Shown one piece after another: positions 1-7,586 of a stretch of DNA of 64,000 nt; the stretch's first letter is position 1; each line of letters begins with the position of its first letter. This DNA comes from Pseudomonadota bacterium. GTDB lineage: Bacteria > Pseudomonadota > Gammaproteobacteria > Xanthomonadales > Rhodanobacteraceae. The stretch is from positions 1-64,000 of the forward strand of contig JAFEFS010000093.1 of NCBI GenBank assembly GCA_018240465.1, given 5' to 3'. Under the pieces are notes generated by a model that saw only the letters and a program-made list of their open reading frames with translations, was not told the origin of the DNA and searched no databases. The translations under genes were made by a program, and so were the position numbers.

Positions 1-1172
1 CCGGTGATGAAGCTCGGCGGCGTGTCGCGCGCGACCAGCTTGAGGTCGCCCAGTTCGATGTCGGGCTGGATGCCCGCGGCCTGGATCGAGATGCCGCTCG
101 GCGTGTAGTAACGCGCCGTGGTGAGCTTGATCGCATGCGTCTCGTCGAGTGGCAGCACGGTCTGCACCGAGCCCTTGCCGAACGTGCGCCGGCCCATGAT
201 CAGCGCGCGGTGGTTGTCCTTGAGCGCTCCGGCAACGATTTCGGCGGCCGAGGCGGTGCCGTTGTCGGTGAGCACGACGATAGGTGCGCCGTCGATCAGG
301 TCGCCGGGCGTCGCGTTGAAGGCGAGGTCGGACTGCTTGAGCCGGCCCTTGGTCGTGACGATGAGGCCCGAGTCAAGGAAATCATCGCTGACTTCGACTG
401 CAGAGGTGAGCAGGCCACCGGGATTGCTGCGCAGGTCGAGCACGAGACCCCGGATCCGCTCGCCGCCGCCCGGCTGGCTTTTGTCGCGCAACTTGGCCAG
501 TTTGCGCTTGACCTCGGAGCCGGTGTCCTCCTGGAACTGGGCGATGCGCAGATAGGCATAACCGGGTTCGACCCAGCGCGCGCGCGCGCTCGCGACGCGG
601 ATCGGCTGGCGTGTGAGCTTGATCTCGACCGGTGCGCTCGCACCCTCGTGGACCACGCCGAGCGTGACCTGGCTGCCGACCTTGCCGCGCAGCATGTTCG
701 AGGCCTCGCCCGCGTTCTCCGAGGTGATCGGCTTGCCGTCGATGCGCACGATCGTGTCGCCCGGCTTGATCCCGCCGCGCTCGGCCGGCGAGTCGTCGAT
801 GGGCGCGACCACGCGCAAGCTGCCGTCGACCGTGAGCACTTCGATGCCGAGGCCGTTGTAGCTGCCGGTGGTGTCCTCGGACAGCTCGGCCATCGCCTTC
901 TCGTCAAGATACTCGCTGTGCGGATCCAGGTTGGCGAGCAGGCCCTTGACCGCCGACTGCAACAGGGTCTTGTCGTCGACCGGCTCGACGTACGCCTGTT
1001 TGACCAGCGCGAACACGGCGGCGAACTGGCGCACGTCGTTGATGTCGACGGTGACTTTCTTCGCCGCCTCGTTCGCGGGCGCGGGGGGCGCGTCGGGTCG
1101 GGCCTCGTCGGCGCGGGCGAGAGTGAGGCCGGCAACGGCGACGAAGGCAACAGCGAGGACTTTGGCCGACAT
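1..1172 (-). CDS. ctpA: C-terminal processing peptidase, S41 family (3' end outside window)
   Basis: This is a periplasmic serine protease of the CtpA/Prc family, which trims envelope proteins and cell-wall hydrolases. The reading frame begins with a short signal peptide (MSAKVLAVAFVAVAGLTLARA). A PDZ domain follows at about residues 95-180 (GLGIEV, then PAERGGIKPGDTIVRIDG), and then the S41 core. The Ser-Lys dyad is visible: Ser308 in GTASAAE and Lys333 in RTFGKGS, 25 residues apart as usual. About 390 codons are present and the stop lies beyond position 1. It follows envC by 139 bp on the same strand, an arrangement common in Proteobacteria, where the two genes act on peptidoglycan remodelling. 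Confidence 0.93.
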   Translation of the reverse strand, partial: MSAKVLAVAFVAVAGLTLARADEARPDAPPAPANEAAKKVTVDINDVRQFAAVFALVKQAYVEPVDDKTLLQSAVKGLLANLDPHSEYLDEKAMAELSEDTTGSYNGLGIEVLTVDGSLRVVAPIDDSPAERGGIKPGDTIVRIDGKPITSENAGEASNMLRGKVGSQVTLGVVHEGASAPVEIKLTRQPIRVASARARWVEPGYAYLRIAQFQEDTGSEVKRKLAKLRDKSQPGGGERIRGLVLDLRSNPGGLLTSAVEVSDDFLDSGLIVTTKGRLKQSDLAFNATPGDLIDGAPIVVLTDNGTASAAEIVAGALKDNHRALIMGRRTFGKGSVQTVLPLDETHAIKLTTARYYTPSGISIQAAGIQPDIELGDLKLVARDTPPSFIT

Positions 1173-1311
1173 GGAATGCACCTAGGGAATCAGCATGAGC
1201 AGTAGAACATAAACGCATCGGATCGAAGCGCGCGGACACGAGCGGAATCTACTCCTGCGCTTCGTGCGTCGCACGGCCGTCTTGCCCTGCATGCGGCCCG
1301 TCGCACGGCAA

Positions 1312-2481
1312 TCAAGGCTTGAGCCAGGCGCGCGGATCGATCGGCTTGCCCTGCGCGCGCAGTTCGAAATACGTCCCCGGCGTCTTTTGTCCGCCGGTAC
1401 TGCCGCTGGTCGCGATGGTTTCGTTCGCGTTGACCCAGTCGCCGACGTCCTTGAGCAGGGTTTCGTTGTAGCCGTACAGGCTCAGGTACCCGTCGCCGTG
1501 ATCGAGGATCAGGAGCAGGCCGTAGCCGCGCATCCAGTCGGCGAACACAACGCGTCCGTGCGACACCGCATGCACCTCGGCACCGGCCGCTGCCGCGATC
1601 ACGATGCCGCTGCTGACGCGCTCGCCCGCCCGTGCGCCGAACCCGTTCAACACCTTGCCGCGTACCGGCCAGTTCAATCGACCACGTTGCGAGGCGAACG
1701 GTTCCGCACCGGCGAGTTGCCTGGGGATGTCGGCGAACACATCGCGCAGCTTGGCGAGCAGGTCGGATAGCGCCTTTTCGTCCTGTCCAAGCGCGGCGAG
1801 GCGCGCCTGGTCGTACTTGAGTTGCTTCTCCAGGTCGGCCAGCGCCTGCGCACGTTGCATGCGCTCGACGTCGAGTTGCCCGGCCTCGTCGGCGCGTTGC
1901 GCGCGCGTCGCGGCGAGTTGCGTGGTCTCGGTGTCGATTGCCCTGTGCACCTGGGCGAGCGCGTCGAGATCCTCGAGCAAGGCCTGGATCTGGCCGACGC
2001 GTGCGCGCTCGAAGTAGTGGAAGTATTCGAGCATGCGGCCGATCTTGGCGATGTCTTCCTGCGCGAGCAGCAGCTTCAGTTCTTCGCCCCGGCCGACCAC
2101 GTAGGCCGAACGCAGCAACGCCGCCAGCGTCTCGCGCTGCGCGGCGAGCTTGATGTCGAGCGCATCGCGCCGGGCTTCCAGTTGCCGCAGCTTGTCCTGC
2201 TGGTCGGCAAGCTTCTGCTCGATGGCGCGCAAGTCCTTCGCTGTCGCGGCGACTTTGAGATCCTGCTCGCGCAACGCAGCGACCGCAGCATCCTTCTGCG
2301 CGCCGGTTTCCTTCTGCGCGTCGACGATTTTCTTGATTTCGGTGCGGATGGCTTCCAGTTTTTCCCGGGTTTGCGCCTCCTGCGCGGCGTGCTGGGTTTC
2401 GTCGCTTTGCGCGTGGGCTGGACGCATGCCCGATGAAACCAGAAGCATCAACGTGATCGCCGCAGCGGCTTTGCTTGTCAT
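1312..2481 (-). CDS. envC: Murein hydrolase activator EnvC
   Basis: EnvC-type periplasmic activator of division amidases. From Met at 2481 the protein is 389 residues. It has a signal peptide ending near PAHAQ, a long coiled coil at about residues 30-250 (many heptads rich in E, K, Q and L), and a C-terminal LytM/M23 fold (LNWPVRGKVLNGFG to the end). The zinc ligands of an active M23 enzyme are missing: the usual HxxxD stretch reads SSGIV and the final HxH stretch reads TYFEL. This matches an activator rather than a hydrolase. The chosen ATG lies inside a dispersed repeat and has no clear Shine-Dalgarno sequence, so the start is uncertain. Met at 2448 is an alternative but would remove most of the signal peptide. 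The frame stays open far upstream only because the repeat region lacks stops. Confidence 0.9.
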   Translation of the reverse strand: MTSKAAAAITLMLLVSSGMRPAHAQSDETQHAAQEAQTREKLEAIRTEIKKIVDAQKETGAQKDAAVAALREQDLKVAATAKDLRAIEQKLADQQDKLRQLEARRDALDIKLAAQRETLAALLRSAYVVGRGEELKLLLAQEDIAKIGRMLEYFHYFERARVGQIQALLEDLDALAQVHRAIDTETTQLAATRAQRADEAGQLDVERMQRAQALADLEKQLKYDQARLAALGQDEKALSDLLAKLRDVFADIPRQLAGAEPFASQRGRLNWPVRGKVLNGFGARAGERVSSGIVIAAAAGAEVHAVSHGRVVFADWMRGYGLLLILDHGDGYLSLYGYNETLLKDVGDWVNANETIATSGSTGGQKTPGTYFELRAQGKPIDPRAWLKP

Positions 2482-2503
2482 TCCCGCGCAGGCAGGAATC
2501 CAG
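2477..2503. repeat. dRS3-like palindromic repeat unit
   Basis: The 20-mer at 2480-2499 fits the pattern ATTCCC-N8-GGGAAT with one mismatch and forms an 8-bp stem with one mispair. Translated on the plus strand it gives the VIPAQAGIQ phrase that marks this repeat in many proteobacterial genomes. It overlaps the proposed envC start codon. Confidence 0.7.
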
Positions 2504-3086
2504 TTCTTATCTTGGCTTTTGATTTTCTCTGACCGCCTCCCTTCGCCTTTCCGTACGCCTCCTGCGCGCGATCCTGCGGACGTTTCCGTCACGCCCTCGC
2601 CGCCGCAAACGGGGACCCGAAGGCCAAAAGACGGATCAAGTGCCGAAGCTTGGCGCGCTGGAGCGTGCTGCTTCTGCTTTCGGCTCCCCATCGCCTCGCG
2701 GCGGCAGCGGTCGACAAGGCCCCGAAGGGGTGCGCGCGAGGATCGCACGCATTCCGCCGTTGCACGGGGATGTGCAATCAGCGGAACCCGGCCGATGTCG
2801 CGCACCCTTTGGGCAGGACGCGCAACGGGTGCAGGGCGCTGGGGCGTGCTCCCTTTGGTGACTTGGTCTTGCGCGAGCAAGAGAAAGTCACCCGCTCGTC
2901 CGCAGGACGGGTGGAAGTTGTGGCTCCTAACCAACCCATGATCAAAAACAAAGACACCGGATTCCGGCTTTGCTCGCGCCATCCCGGCGCCCGCCCTTCG
3001 AGCCAATCGCTGCGCGAATGTTCGCGCGCGCGACTGCGCCCGCAGTCGCCGGAATGATGAGAAAAAGCGGAGCAGTGGAACCCGAT
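2504..3086. repeat. Intergenic repeat-rich gap between gpmI and envC
   Basis: No gene is seen in this 583-bp gap. Its frames are open, but the translations are basic, low-complexity and unlike proteins. Read on the minus strand it contains phrases such as GACTTTCTCTTGCTCGCGCA that I associate with dispersed intergenic elements in Xanthomonadales; that association is from memory and untested. It contains one clear hairpin (2857-2892) and ends at the dRS3-like unit, so it is probably a cluster of repeats inserted between two operon members. Confidence 0.5.
2857..2892. repeat. Hairpin inside repeat region (16-bp arms)
   Basis: Arms GGTGACTTGGTCTTGC (2857-2872) and GCAAGAGAAAGTCACC (2877-2892) are complementary except for two adjacent positions. 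The loop is GCGA. There is no T-run on either side, so it is a repeat-element palindrome rather than an obvious intrinsic terminator. Confidence 0.75.
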
Positions 3087-4604
3087 TCAAGCGAGGCGCA
3101 CGAGCGAATGACCGGTCATCTCCGCCGGTTGCGCCAGCCCCATCAGCGCCAGCGCGGTCGGCGCGAGGTCGCGCAGCGCGCCGTGATCGAGCGTCGCCTT
3201 GCGCCCGACATAGACCAACGGCACCGGGCCGACGGTGTGCTGGGTGTGCGGCACGCCGTTTTCATCGAGCATCTGCTCGAAGTTGCCGTGGTCGGCGCTG
3301 ATCAGCATCTCGCCGCCGGCGTCGAGGATCGCGGCGAGGATTTTCGCCAGTGCCGCGTCGACCGCTTCGGCGGCCTGGATCGCCGCGGCCAGTTTGCCGG
3401 TGTGGCCGACCATGTCGGCATTGGCGATGTTGCAGACGATGAAGTCGTAGTGCTGGCCGCGGATCGCCGCGACGAGCTTGTCGGCGACCTCGGGCACGCT
3501 CATTTCCGGCTGCAGGTCGTAGGTCGCGACTTTCGGGCTCGGCACGAGGATGCGTTCCTCGTGCGCGTACGGTTGCTCGCGACCGCCGGAGAAGAAGAAG
3601 GTCACGTGCGCGTACTTCTCGGTTTCGGCGATGCGCAGCTGACTCAGACCCTGCGCTGCGAGATATTCGCCAAGCGAATTCGTCAGCGACTGCGGTGGGT
3701 AGGCGATCGCGGTCACCGGCAAATCGGCGCTGTACTCGGTCAGGGTGACGAATGCGGACAGCCTGGGCTTGCGCGCCTCGAACCCGGCGAACTTGGTATC
3801 GACGAAAGCCTGGGTCAGCTGGCGCGCACGATCGGAGCGAAAGTTCATGTAGATCACCGCGTCGCCATCGGCGATCTTCGCGCCGGCGCCAATCACCGTC
3901 GGCTTGATGAACTCGTCGGTCTCGCCGCGCGCGTAGGCGGCAGCGAGTGCCGCGAGCGCATCGTCGGCATGGAACCCGGCCTGCGCATCGACGATCGCGT
4001 CCCAGGTCAGCTTGACGCGCTCCCAGCGCTTGTCGCGATCCATTGCGTAGTAGCGGCCGCTGACCGTGGCGATGTGTGCGTTGCCGAGCGCGACGCATTT
4101 CGCCTGCAATTTTTCCAGCGAGGCGCGCGCGCTTTGCGGCGGCGTGTCGCGGCCGTCGAGGAAAGCATGCACGGCGACGCGGGCGACACCGTGGCGCCTG
4201 GCCAGATCAAGCATGGCGAAAATGTGTTCTTCCTGACTGTGCACGCCACCGGGCGAGAGCAGACCGAACACGTGCAGGGTGGATGCCTTCGCCGCGGTGC
4301 AGGCGCCGACCAGGGCGGGATTGGCGTAAAAGCTGCCGTCCTCGATCGCCGCGTCGATGCGGGTCAGATCCTGATAGACGATGCGGCCGGCGCCGATGTT
4401 CATATGGCCGACTTCGGAATTGCCCATCTGCCCGTCGGGCAGTCCGACGAAGCGGCCGTGCGTTTCCACCAGCGTGTGCGGATACGTCGCGAGCAGGTGC
4501 CGCCAGGTCGGCAGCTTGGCCTGCGCAAGCGCGTTGTCGGCGGGGTCGTCGCGATGGCCCCAGCCATCGAGGATCAACAGAAGGACGGGTTTCGGAGCGG
4601 GCAC
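3087..4604 (-). CDS. gpmI: 2,3-bisphosphoglycerate-independent phosphoglycerate mutase
   Basis: This glycolytic enzyme interconverts 3- and 2-phosphoglycerate through a phosphoserine intermediate with two metal ions. The 505-residue length matches the family (about 510). The N-terminal metal site reads LLLILDGWGHRDDPADNA, the phosphorylated serine is in GQMGNSEVGHMNIGAGR, and the C-terminal metal motifs NADMVGHTG and SADHGNFEQM are intact. I chose the GTG at 4604 because AAGGAA sits 7 nt upstream and the protein then starts just before the conserved PKPVLLLILDGWG. An ATG at 4643 adds 13 residues but has no ribosome site. It is followed, after a repeat-rich gap, by envC, as in many Gammaproteobacteria. 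Confidence 0.95.
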   Translation of the reverse strand: MPAPKPVLLLILDGWGHRDDPADNALAQAKLPTWRHLLATYPHTLVETHGRFVGLPDGQMGNSEVGHMNIGAGRIVYQDLTRIDAAIEDGSFYANPALVGACTAAKASTLHVFGLLSPGGVHSQEEHIFAMLDLARRHGVARVAVHAFLDGRDTPPQSARASLEKLQAKCVALGNAHIATVSGRYYAMDRDKRWERVKLTWDAIVDAQAGFHADDALAALAAAYARGETDEFIKPTVIGAGAKIADGDAVIYMNFRSDRARQLTQAFVDTKFAGFEARKPRLSAFVTLTEYSADLPVTAIAYPPQSLTNSLGEYLAAQGLSQLRIAETEKYAHVTFFFSGGREQPYAHEERILVPSPKVATYDLQPEMSVPEVADKLVAAIRGQHYDFIVCNIANADMVGHTGKLAAAIQAAEAVDAALAKILAAILDAGGEMLISADHGNFEQMLDENGVPHTQHTVGPVPLVYVGRKATLDHGALRDLAPTALALMGLAQPAEMTGHSLVRLA

Positions 4605-4737
4605 TGCGAGTTTCCTTGAACGGTACGGCGGTATGCTCGCCATGGTAACGGAATTCGGCTTCGTGCCGACGGCAACTAAACCGTTTCCATCGCTGCCGCA
4701 TCTGAAGATAGGCTTACACCACACCAGGGAGACTCCC

Positions 4738-5397
4738 ATGATCCGCATCAAGCTCGCTCTGTTGCTTGCGCTCGGCTTCGCCGCACCCGCGTTCGCCGAC
4801 GATCAGGGCGACGTCGACAAGGTCAACGGCGCCATCGCCGTCGACGACGGCGCCAACGGCGGCAAGCTGACCACGGTCAATGGCGGCATCCGCATCGGCG
4901 CGAACGCGCACGTGAAGAGCGCGGAAACGGTCAACGGCGGCATCCACGTCGGCGCGGGCTCGACGCTGGATTCGGTCGAGTCGGTGAATGGCGGCATCAA
5001 ACTCGGCGCCAACGCCAAGGTTGGCAAGGCCGTCACCGTCGTCAACGGCTCGATCACGCTGGAACAAGGGGCCGACGTAGCCGGCAAGGCATCGAACGTC
5101 AACGGCAGCATCCAGCTCGACGCCGCGCACGTCGGCGGTGGCATCGACACGGTCAACGGTGACATCACCGTCGGCGCGAACTCGCGCGTCGAGGGCGGCA
5201 TCTTCGTCGACGAGAACCACAGTTGGTTCTCCTCCAGCTCGCGCAAGCCGCGCATCGTGATCGGCCCGCATGCGGTCGTGCAGGGCACGCTGAAGTTCAA
5301 GCGTGAAGTGGAGTTGTGGGTCAGCGACAGCGCGACGATCGGCACGGTCGACGGCGCGAGCGCGCAGAAATTCAGCGGCGAGCGGCCGCCGAACTGA
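4738..5397 (+). CDS. Secreted VNGG-repeat (bactofilin/DUF4097-like) protein
   Basis: A 219-residue exported protein with a clean signal peptide (MIRIKLALLLALGFAAPAFADD). The mature part is built from six to seven repeats of about 18-22 residues, each centred on VNGGI, VNGSI or VNGDI (for example TTVNGGIRIGANAHV and ETVNGGIHVGAGSTL). This spacing is typical of a right-handed beta-helix, as in polymer-forming bactofilins and DUF4097 proteins. A C-terminal segment (VQGTLKFKREVELWVSDSATIG) continues the pattern. Its function is unknown; a structural role in the periplasm is an inference from the fold. GGGAG lies 6 nt before the ATG. It is divergent from gpmI. Confidence 0.8.
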   Translation: MIRIKLALLLALGFAAPAFADDQGDVDKVNGAIAVDDGANGGKLTTVNGGIRIGANAHVKSAETVNGGIHVGAGSTLDSVESVNGGIKLGANAKVGKAVTVVNGSITLEQGADVAGKASNVNGSIQLDAAHVGGGIDTVNGDITVGANSRVEGGIFVDENHSWFSSSSRKPRIVIGPHAVVQGTLKFKREVELWVSDSATIGTVDGASAQKFSGERPPN

Positions 5398-5429
5398 TCG
5401 CCCCATCACGTCCAAAACAAGAGCATTTA

Positions 5430-5530
5430 CCGCGGATCAGAGCGGATAAAAGCGGATCTACGCGGATAGAGCTTTTCAGTTTTGCTCTATCCGCGTCGAT
5501 GCTTTGCAAATCCGTCCTGATCTGCGTTAG
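5430..5530. repeat. Dispersed repeat, copy 1, with perfect 12-bp hairpin
   Basis: The element is rich in CGCGGAT and ATCCGCG words. CGCGGATAGAGC (5461-5472) and GCTCTATCCGCG (5484-5495) form a perfect inverted repeat around an 11-nt T-rich loop. Positions 5430-5447 match 34303-34320 at 17 of 18 bases. Conceptual translation of both copies in the same frame gives related peptides (RIRADKSG... and RIRADRTK..., both later reading FSFA and then QICV or LICV). It lies between two plus-strand genes. Confidence 0.75.
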
Positions 5531-5587
5531 AAATCTTCGATGCGGCGAGCGAATCACGCATGACGCGGTTTGTTATGATCCGCGCCC

Positions 5588-6340
5588 ATGCCGATACTCG
5601 TCCTCGTTTCGCTCGCCCTGCAGGTCGCCTGCGCCGTGCACGTCGTGCGCACGCGCCGCGAGCTGTACTGGATCTGGATCATCCTGATCGGCTCGTTCCT
5701 CGGCGTCGCCATCTACGTGATCGCGAACGTGCTGCCCGACCTGCGCCACGACCCGCGCGCGCGCAAGACCGCGACGAAAGTACTCGACACCGTGGCGCCC
5801 GAACGCCGGCGCAAGCAGATCGAACAGCGTCTCGAACTCGCCGATACGGTCGACAACCGCCGCGCGCTGGCGGAGGAATGTCTCAACCTCGCCGACTACG
5901 CCAACGCCGCCGAGCTGTACCGCTCGATCCTGACCGGGATCAACGCGAACGACGCCGGTTTCTCGATCGGCCTCGCCCGCGCGCAGGTCGGCCTCGACGA
6001 TTTCGCCGGCGCCAAAGAAACCGTGGACAAGCTCTACGCCGCGAATCCGCAACTGCGCTCGAACGACGCCGACCTGCTGCGCGCGCGCATCGACGAGGCG
6101 CTCGGCGATCCCGACGTGGCGCTCGCGCGCTATCGCGATCTTTCGACGAGCTATCCCGGCGAGGAGGCGCGCTACCGCTACGCGACGCTGCTCGTGCAGC
6201 GCTCGCACTTCCGCGAGGCGCGCGAGGTGTTCAACGACATGCTCAAGCGCGCGAAAGTCTCGCCGATCTACTACCGGCGCAAGGAAGCGCGCTGGCTCGA
6301 CGCGGCCAAGCGCGATCTCGCCAGCCTCGGGCCAGGCTGA
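5588..6340 (+). CDS. Membrane-anchored tetratricopeptide-repeat protein
   Basis: A 250-residue protein with two short hydrophobic segments at the N-terminus (MPILVLVSLALQVACAVHVV and LYWIWIILIGSFLGVAIYVIANVLP). TPR-like helical pairs follow from about residue 75 (AEECLNLADYANAAELYRSILT, ARAQVGLDDFAGAKETVDKL, AREVFNDMLKRAKVSPIYYRRKE). The soluble part probably acts as a protein-interaction platform at the inner membrane. The end of the protein (RRKEARWLDAAKRDLASL) is conserved-looking in homologues I recall from Xanthomonadales, which are annotated only as TPR proteins. No partner is suggested by the neighbours. Confidence 0.8.
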   Translation: MPILVLVSLALQVACAVHVVRTRRELYWIWIILIGSFLGVAIYVIANVLPDLRHDPRARKTATKVLDTVAPERRRKQIEQRLELADTVDNRRALAEECLNLADYANAAELYRSILTGINANDAGFSIGLARAQVGLDDFAGAKETVDKLYAANPQLRSNDADLLRARIDEALGDPDVALARYRDLSTSYPGEEARYRYATLLVQRSHFREAREVFNDMLKRAKVSPIYYRRKEARWLDAAKRDLASLGPG

Positions 6341-6374
6341 CGCCGCGACGCTCGCCTCTGCGGAATCCCCATCC

Positions 6375-7586
6375 TTGAATCCCCGTTCCCTGCCGCCTGG
6401 CGCGGCAACGCGCGATCGCAACCGCGGCATCGATGCTTTGCGCGGCGCGTCGATTCTGCTCGTCGTCTTCAACCACCTCGGCATCCGCATTCCGCTCGCG
6501 AAAACCGCATTGGCGCAGATTCTGCCGATCTGGCTTCTGCGCGGATTGAACTGGAACGGCTACGAGTCGGTATTCCTTTTCTTCGTCATCTCCGGTTTCC
6601 TGATCGCACGCCGCTCGCTCGAACGCTGGGGCGAGTTGCCGCGCACATCGCTGCGACAGTTCTATCTGCTTCGCGCTTCGCGCATCCTGCCCACGCTCGT
6701 GCTCGTCGTCGCCTTGTTCGCCGCGTTCCATCTTGCCGGCGTGCCGAATTTCGTCATCGACAAACCCGGGCAATCGCTGGCCGGCGCGATCGCTTCGACC
6801 TTTGGCCTCTACCTGAACGTCTACGAAGCGCGCTACAACTATCTCGCGGGCGGCTGGGACGTGCTCTGGTCGCTGTCGATCGAAGAAGTTTTCTACCTCG
6901 CCTTCCCGCTGCTCTGCGTGACATTGGGCCGCGTGCGCTGGGCGTTTGTCGCCACGCTGACCGCGCTGGCCCTGTCGCTGCCGTACACGCATGCGCTGTT
7001 GCGCGCGGAGTACCTGCAGTCGCATTCGGACCTCGCCGAGATCTGGCTCGAAAAAGCCTATCTTCCCGGCATGGCGGCCATCGCGTTGGGCGTTCTCACC
7101 GCACTGCTCGCGCAGCGCGTTTCCTCGCCGCCGAAGGGGCTTCCGCTGGCCTGCTGCCTGATCGGCCTCATCGGCATCGGCGCGATTTTCTTTGCCGGTC
7201 AGCTCGTTTTTCCGTGGCTGCACGACGCCTACATGCTGCTGCTGACCGGCTCCGCGGCGAGCCTCGTGCTCGGCCTGCACTGGCAGGCGGCATCCGGCAC
7301 GCCGTGGCGTCTGCGCGCATTCGGCTGGCTGTGTTCGTGCGGAAAACTCAGCTACGAAATCTATCTGTTCCACATGTTCGTCGTGTTCGCGTTCGTCGGC
7401 ATCGCGCGCGCGTGCGGACTCGACAAGGAATGGGGCTGGCTCTGGTACGCACCCGCGGCGGCGCTGTCGTGGCTGCTCGGCCTCATCGTATCGCGCGGCT
7501 TCTCGCAGCCGATCGAGCGCAGGATGCGGCAGCGGTTTGCGGGCAATAGCGCAAACACCGACCTGCAGGCAGCGACCGCAAGATGA
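6375..7586 (+). CDS. Acyltransferase 3 family membrane protein
   Basis: An integral membrane O-acyltransferase (OafA/NodX type) that moves acyl groups, usually acetyl, onto extracytoplasmic glycans. It has 403 residues and about ten hydrophobic segments. The N-terminal signature RNRGIDALRGASILLVVFNHLG contains the conserved R-x10-H arrangement, and FFVISGFLIARR and SIEEVFYLAFPL follow. The start is TTG at 6375 with only a weak GCGGAA upstream; no better start precedes the conserved RGIDALRG. The last 4 bp overlap the next gene (ATGA), so the two are translationally coupled. The acceptor substrate cannot be read from the sequence. Confidence 0.88.
   Translation: MNPRSLPPGAATRDRNRGIDALRGASILLVVFNHLGIRIPLAKTALAQILPIWLLRGLNWNGYESVFLFFVISGFLIARRSLERWGELPRTSLRQFYLLRASRILPTLVLVVALFAAFHLAGVPNFVIDKPGQSLAGAIASTFGLYLNVYEARYNYLAGGWDVLWSLSIEEVFYLAFPLLCVTLGRVRWAFVATLTALALSLPYTHALLRAEYLQSHSDLAEIWLEKAYLPGMAAIALGVLTALLAQRVSSPPKGLPLACCLIGLIGIGAIFFAGQLVFPWLHDAYMLLLTGSAASLVLGLHWQAASGTPWRLRAFGWLCSCGKLSYEIYLFHMFVVFAFVGIARACGLDKEWGWLWYAPAAALSWLLGLIVSRGFSQPIERRMRQRFAGNSANTDLQAATAR

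Noticed and set aside
2970..4619. A 549-codon open frame on the plus strand opposite gpmI
   Set aside because: It is the antisense shadow of gpmI in GC-rich DNA. Its translation is H/R/D/V-rich without any domain, while the minus strand encodes a complete enzyme.
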